The notes beneath the pieces are model-generated. The model saw only the letters and a program-made list of their open reading frames with translations. It did no database searches and was not told where the DNA came from. A DNA stretch of 37,998 nt, from the NCBI GenBank assembly GCA_045540275.1, contig JAZQGX010000018.1:1-37998 (forward strand). The letters are read 5' to 3'. Positions 35,072 through 37,998 of the stretch are shown here, piece after piece. This DNA is from RGIG8368 sp045540275. Lineage in GTDB: Bacteria; Verrucomicrobiota; Kiritimatiellia; RFP12; UBA1067. Position numbers and translations under genes: made by a program. How positions within the stretch are numbered: position 1 is the stretch's first letter; the number at the start of each line of letters is the position of its first letter.

Positions 35072-35920
35072 ATGAAAATCTTGATTACCGGCGGCAAAGG
35101 GATGCTGGGGCGAACCCTGAAAAGACGGCTGGAATCGGCAAACAGCATTTTCGTTGCCGATTTGCCGGAATGCGACATTCTGGATTCCGCATCGCTACAT
35201 GCCGCCTTCGACGCGTTTCAGCCCGATGCGGTTTTGCATTGCGCCGCGATGGTCAATGTTGACCGCTGCGAGAGTGAAAAAGAAACCGCCTTCCGTTTGA
35301 ATGAAACCGGTTCTGCAAACGTTGCGCAGGCATGTAAACGCTGCGGCGCAAGACTGATTGCGATTTCCACCGACTACGTTTTCGACGGTGCGAAATCCGA
35401 GGCGTATACGGAAGATGACGCTTGTCATCCGATGACGGTTTACGGTGCAAGTAAACTCGCCGGGGAACGCGCCGTTTTCTCGCAGCTCCCCGATGCGGTT
35501 GTTCTGCGCATCGCATGGCTTTACGGTCGGGGCGGTCCTTCGTTCGTGCACACCATGGCAGGCCTCGGTTCAATTGACGGTGAAGCACTTAAGGTGGTCG
35601 ACGATCAGCGCGGAAACCCGACCTCGGCCGAATCGGTCGCCGATGCCGTTGAATTCATATTGGCGCACCCTGAAATACGCGGTGCGGTTCATGGTACCTG
35701 TGACGGGGTTTGTTCCTGGTACGGATTCGCCTCGGAGTTGTTTCGTCTGCTGGGGCTGAAACGCGTGCTTGTGCCGTGCACCACTCAGCAGTTTCCACGT
35801 CCTGCGCCCCGTCCCGCCAATTCCGCTCTTGAAAAGGGGGTGCTGAAGGCGGCCGGTTTCAAGCCGAAGTTCTGGAAGGATGCGTTGCGCGAATTTGTGG
35901 CGGAAGAGTTTGCACGGTAA
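35072..35920 (+). CDS. dTDP-4-dehydrorhamnose reductase-like (RmlD family)
   Basis: A 282-residue short-chain-type reductase. It starts with the nucleotide-binding ITGGKGMLG (5-13), has STDYVFDGA (93-101 region) and the catalytic YGASKLAGE, all typical of RmlD, which makes dTDP-L-rhamnose. rmlA, rmlB and rmlC are absent here, so the exact sugar is not proven. ATG 35072 has AGGGGG 9 nt upstream; an in-frame TTG at 35063 is possible. No terminator is seen after it; the 158 nt to the tRNA gene (35921-36078) hold only the - strand terminator. Confidence 0.85.
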   Translation: MKILITGGKGMLGRTLKRRLESANSIFVADLPECDILDSASLHAAFDAFQPDAVLHCAAMVNVDRCESEKETAFRLNETGSANVAQACKRCGARLIAISTDYVFDGAKSEAYTEDDACHPMTVYGASKLAGERAVFSQLPDAVVLRIAWLYGRGGPSFVHTMAGLGSIDGEALKVVDDQRGNPTSAESVADAVEFILAHPEIRGAVHGTCDGVCSWYGFASELFRLLGLKRVLVPCTTQQFPRPAPRPANSALEKGVLKAAGFKPKFWKDALREFVAEEFAR

Positions 35921-36038
35921 AATTTATCCGCGTCAAATGGTATTTGCGCAATTACAATTTTCCTCCGTCATGCACATCCAACGGTCATAATCCGTTTGCG
36001 TGTCGAATCGTTTCAACCGCGGCTATCGCAGAAACGAC

Positions 36039-36062
36039 AAAAGGGAGAAGCTAACTTCTCCC
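36039..36062 (-). terminator. Terminator of the tRNA-Val gene
   Basis: On the - strand, GGGAGAAG, loop TTAG, CTTCTCCC (8 perfect pairs) then TTTT. It begins 17 nt past the tRNA 3' end. Only four T residues follow, so termination may be partial. Confidence 0.7.
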
Positions 36063-36078
36063 TCTTCCAGTCAATTAT

Positions 36079-36155
36079 TGGTGGGCTATAGTGGATTCGA
36101 ACCACTGACCTCTTCCATGTCAAAGAAGCGCTCTAACCAACTGAGCTAATAGCCC
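36079..36155 (-). tRNA. tRNA-Val (anticodon GAC)
   Basis: A 77-nt cloverleaf on the - strand. The acceptor stem GGGCTAT/ATAGCCC is perfect, the D stem is GCTC/GAGC, the T stem is AGTGG/CCACT with loop TTCGAAT, and the anticodon loop is TTGACAT with GAC at its centre, reading GUC and GUU. The anticodon stem has one G-U pair. The 3' CCA is encoded. It is a lone tRNA gene with its own promoter and terminator. Confidence 0.96.
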
Positions 36156-36184
36156 TTGCTATGTGTTGCAAAAACTTCGTGAAT

Positions 36185-36212
36185 ATTATCAAATCCCATT
36201 GCCGATTGTCAA
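36185..36212 (-). promoter_or_regulatory. Promoter of tRNA-Val
   Basis: On the - strand TTGACA (36207-36212), 16-nt spacer, GATAAT (36185-36190): perfect -35 and 5/6 -10. The expected start leaves a leader of about 20 nt before the mature tRNA. Confidence 0.8.
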
Positions 36213-36249
36213 CATTTAAATTTAAGAATTTTATAAAATTTATAAATGT
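36213..36249. promoter_or_regulatory. AT-rich palindromic element, likely UP element
   Basis: Almost pure A/T sequence directly upstream of the tRNA -35. It contains the exact 14-bp palindrome AATTTTATAAAATT (36227-36240), flanked by ACATTTA (36212-36218) and TAAATGT (36243-36249), itself an inverted pair. Position and composition fit an UP element for RNA polymerase alpha. It also lies ahead of the pilC-like gene, for which I find only a weak -10 (TATCAT, 36281-36286). Confidence 0.5.
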
Positions 36250-36308
36250 GAATTTGCTTTATGTAGTAACGGCATTGTGGTATCATTTTGTAAATTTGAG
36301 GCGGGTAT

Positions 36309-37565
36309 ATGGCGCAATACGGATACAAAGCATTGTCCAAAGACGGACGCAAGATGGAAGGAATCGTCGAGGCGAATTCTTCCCGTGAAGCCGTTGTTGC
36401 CATCGAACGACTCGGATACACCCCGTTGACGGTAGCGCTCAAGGCGGGAAAGAAGCGCAAGGCGGGCGGCTCCGGCTCTTCTTCGTTTTTTTCATTAAAA
36501 ATCGGCGGCAACGCCGATCGCATGAAGTCGTCAGAGGTATTGCTCTTCACTTCGGAATTGAGTGACTTGATCGAGGCGGGCATGACGGTTGGAGCGGCAT
36601 TGAACTGTCTCGCCAACCAGGGTGAATCCGATTCGGCGCAAAGCCGCATCGCGGGCGATCTGCGCGACCGGATTATGAATGGCGAACCGCTGTCGGATGC
36701 GGTTCGCGCCCATCCCAAAACGTTTCCGCCGCTCTACAGCAATATGATTCGCGCCGGTGAGGCGTCGGGCGCGATGATCGAAGTTCTGCGCCGTTTGGTC
36801 GAATATTACGAACGCTCGGAATCAATGCGTTCGAAAATCATTTCCGCAATGACCTATCCCGCGGTGGTTTTGGTTTTCGGCGTGGTTGTGGTCATCTTTT
36901 GCATGGTTAAAATCATACCGCAGTTCCGCAAGATGTTCGAAAGCATGGGCGATGCGTTGCCGCTGCCTACAAAAATCCTGATGGGAACCAGTGATTTCAT
37001 AATTCAGTACGGATTGTTCACCGCCATCGTCATCGGTGCCGGTGTCGCCTTGCTGGTGCGCTATCTCAAAACGCCCGAAGGCAAACGCAAGCTTGACGGA
37101 CTTAAACTGAAGGCGCCGCTGATTAAAGGGATTATCGCCTGCGGCGCATATTCCGCGCTCGCCTATACGATGCGCACTCTGCTTTCCAACGGTGTCAACG
37201 TGCTTCAGGCTCTGAAAATCTCCCAAGAGACCTGCGGTAACGTGGTTATCGGAGATGCGCTGGGAAAGGCCCGCGAACGGGTCACCGACGGCACGTCGAT
37301 ATCCGGTCCGCTCGCCCAAAGCGGAGTGTTTCCGAAAATGATGACCGATATGCTCGCCATAGGAGAGCAGTCGGGTGATATGCCCAGTGCGCTCGAGCAC
37401 ATCGGCGTACGCTACGAAAAGCAGATGGACAAAAACATCAAGATGTTGACCAATGCGCTTGAACCGCTGATGATCGTGATGATCGGCGGCATCGTGGGAT
37501 TTGTGGCGGTGGGAATTCTGATGGCCGTATTGCAGGCTACCGCGTCCATGGGGGCCGGAGGTTGA
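36309..37565 (+). CDS. PilC/GspF-family inner-membrane platform protein
   Basis: The inner-membrane protein on which type IV pili or type II secretion pseudopili are assembled. The 418-residue length is usual. It begins with the YGYKALSKDGRKMEG-type N-terminus, has two homologous GspF cytoplasmic domains (about 73-180 and 275-390) and three membrane segments (about 183-203, 236-252 and 390-412). The hallmark TSELSDLIEAGMTVGAAL and its second copy, MRTLLSNGVNVLQALKIS, are visible. GAGG at 36298-36301 precedes the ATG. A GspG-like pseudopilin follows after 25 nt. Whether the system makes pili or secretes proteins is not decided by two genes. Confidence 0.93.
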   Translation: MAQYGYKALSKDGRKMEGIVEANSSREAVVAIERLGYTPLTVALKAGKKRKAGGSGSSSFFSLKIGGNADRMKSSEVLLFTSELSDLIEAGMTVGAALNCLANQGESDSAQSRIAGDLRDRIMNGEPLSDAVRAHPKTFPPLYSNMIRAGEASGAMIEVLRRLVEYYERSESMRSKIISAMTYPAVVLVFGVVVVIFCMVKIIPQFRKMFESMGDALPLPTKILMGTSDFIIQYGLFTAIVIGAGVALLVRYLKTPEGKRKLDGLKLKAPLIKGIIACGAYSALAYTMRTLLSNGVNVLQALKISQETCGNVVIGDALGKARERVTDGTSISGPLAQSGVFPKMMTDMLAIGEQSGDMPSALEHIGVRYEKQMDKNIKMLTNALEPLMIVMIGGIVGFVAVGILMAVLQATASMGAGG

Positions 37566-37590
37566 TTTTTTGTTTCACAAGGAGGTCAAA

Positions 37591-37986
37591 ATGACTAATA
37601 ATGACAAGAAAGCTAAACGTTCGAACGCCGGCTTTACGCTGGTGGAATTGCTGATGGTGGTTTGCATTCTGGGTATCCTCTACGCCGGTGCGAAAATCGT
37701 TTTCTCCGGACAGGATCAGGAGGCCCGTATAACAACCGCCCGCGGTTCGATCAATACCATTGAACAGGCTTGCCAGATGTTCAGCATGTCGCACAACGGC
37801 AAGCTTCCGGACAGTCTGGCTGAACTTACCGAAGAGACCGACGATAAACCCGGGCTGCTCAAGCCGGCTTCTCTTGTCGATCCCTGGGGCGTTGAGTTCG
37901 GTTATCAGAAAAAAGGCCGTAAGATAACCATCACTTCCGCCGGTCCCGATGGTGAGATGGGCACGGATGACGATATCACGAACTAG
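37591..37986 (+). CDS. GspG-like major pseudopilin
   Basis: A 131-residue type II secretion pseudopilin. The prepilin peptidase site is NAGFTLVELLMV: cleavage after G14, F15 becomes residue 1 and E19 is the conserved +5 Glu, followed by the hydrophobic helix (15-35). The C-terminal DPWGVEFGYQ and the acidic GPDGEMGTDDD stretch match GspG, where such residues bind calcium. A strong AAGGAGG (37579-37585) sets the ATG; an in-frame TTG at 37570 is unlikely. The GspG pattern points toward secretion rather than a pilus. Confidence 0.9.
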   Translation: MTNNDKKAKRSNAGFTLVELLMVVCILGILYAGAKIVFSGQDQEARITTARGSINTIEQACQMFSMSHNGKLPDSLAELTEETDDKPGLLKPASLVDPWGVEFGYQKKGRKITITSAGPDGEMGTDDDITN

Positions 37987-37998
37987 TGCATTTACCAT

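Noticed and set aside
35926..35936. TTATCCGCG as a DnaA box
   Set aside because: Single site with two mismatches to TTATCCACA, no cluster, far from dnaA.
36161..36388. 75-codon frame across the AT-rich tRNA/pilC gap
   Set aside because: Crosses the tRNA promoter and the pilC-like start, has no RBS, and the composition is non-coding.
1..37998. CRISPR arrays, insertion sequences, prophage or toxin-antitoxin genes
   Set aside because: No regularly spaced repeats, transposase, integrase or phage structural genes were recognised on either strand.

Overview
The window is one contiguous, gene-dense piece of a moderately GC-rich bacterial chromosome. The gene content fits the Planctomycetes-Verrucomicrobia-Chlamydiae group, and most probably a Kiritimatiellota or Lentisphaerota member. 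The clues are a secreted InlB B-repeat protein, a eukaryote-type UDP-sugar pyrophosphorylase, a Tat-exported Gfo/Idh/MocA protein, a secreted GH43-like enzyme next to a DUF5107/TPR protein, and PilC/GspG-type secretion genes. The phylum call is inference from family content; no rRNA is present. I see no phage, transposon, CRISPR array or plasmid gene.

Layout. (1) 1-2012: 3' part of a surface/secreted protein with four tandem InlB B-repeats. (2) 2209-18407: thirteen genes on the + strand with no gap above 38 nt and several stop/start overlaps, led by one good promoter. They are proS, a HU-like DNA-binding protein, hisS, a UDPGP-family pyrophosphorylase, a cytoplasmic parvulin, hemL, ribE, a PfkB sugar kinase, dnaA, an AI-2E-type membrane protein, an AsmA-like protein, a secreted metallo-beta-lactamase-fold protein, a BioH-like hydrolase and a secreted polysaccharide deacetylase (fourteen counting the deacetylase). 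(3) 18444-20153: a convergent secreted TIM-barrel, glycoside-hydrolase-like protein on the - strand with an extended -10 promoter. (4) 20444-24344: grpE, dnaJ, rsmE and a MATE exporter. (5) 24481-30410: Tat-signal Gfo/Idh/MocA protein, terminator, then a two-gene secreted operon (GH43-like enzyme plus a 1050-residue DUF5107/TPR protein) and a second terminator. (6) 30611-35917: hisB, a HAD-like protein, dnaB, a radical SAM protein and an RmlD-like reductase. (7) 36079-36155: tRNA-Val(GAC) on the - strand with its own promoter, AT-rich upstream element and terminator. (8) 36309-37986: PilC/GspF and GspG-like pseudopilin.

How the genes fit together. Housekeeping functions (tRNA charging, heme and riboflavin precursors, chromosome initiation and helicase, chaperones) are interleaved with envelope and glycan functions. 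The secreted GH43-like enzyme, DUF5107/TPR protein, deacetylase, TIM-barrel protein and Gfo/Idh/MocA protein suggest a glycan-degrading lifestyle without SusC/SusD-like partners in this window. Points most worth following are the DUF5107/TPR + GH43 pair, the altered DNA-recognition signature in DnaA, the dnaA-containing 16-kb gene run, and the conserved-looking HAD-like protein beside dnaB.
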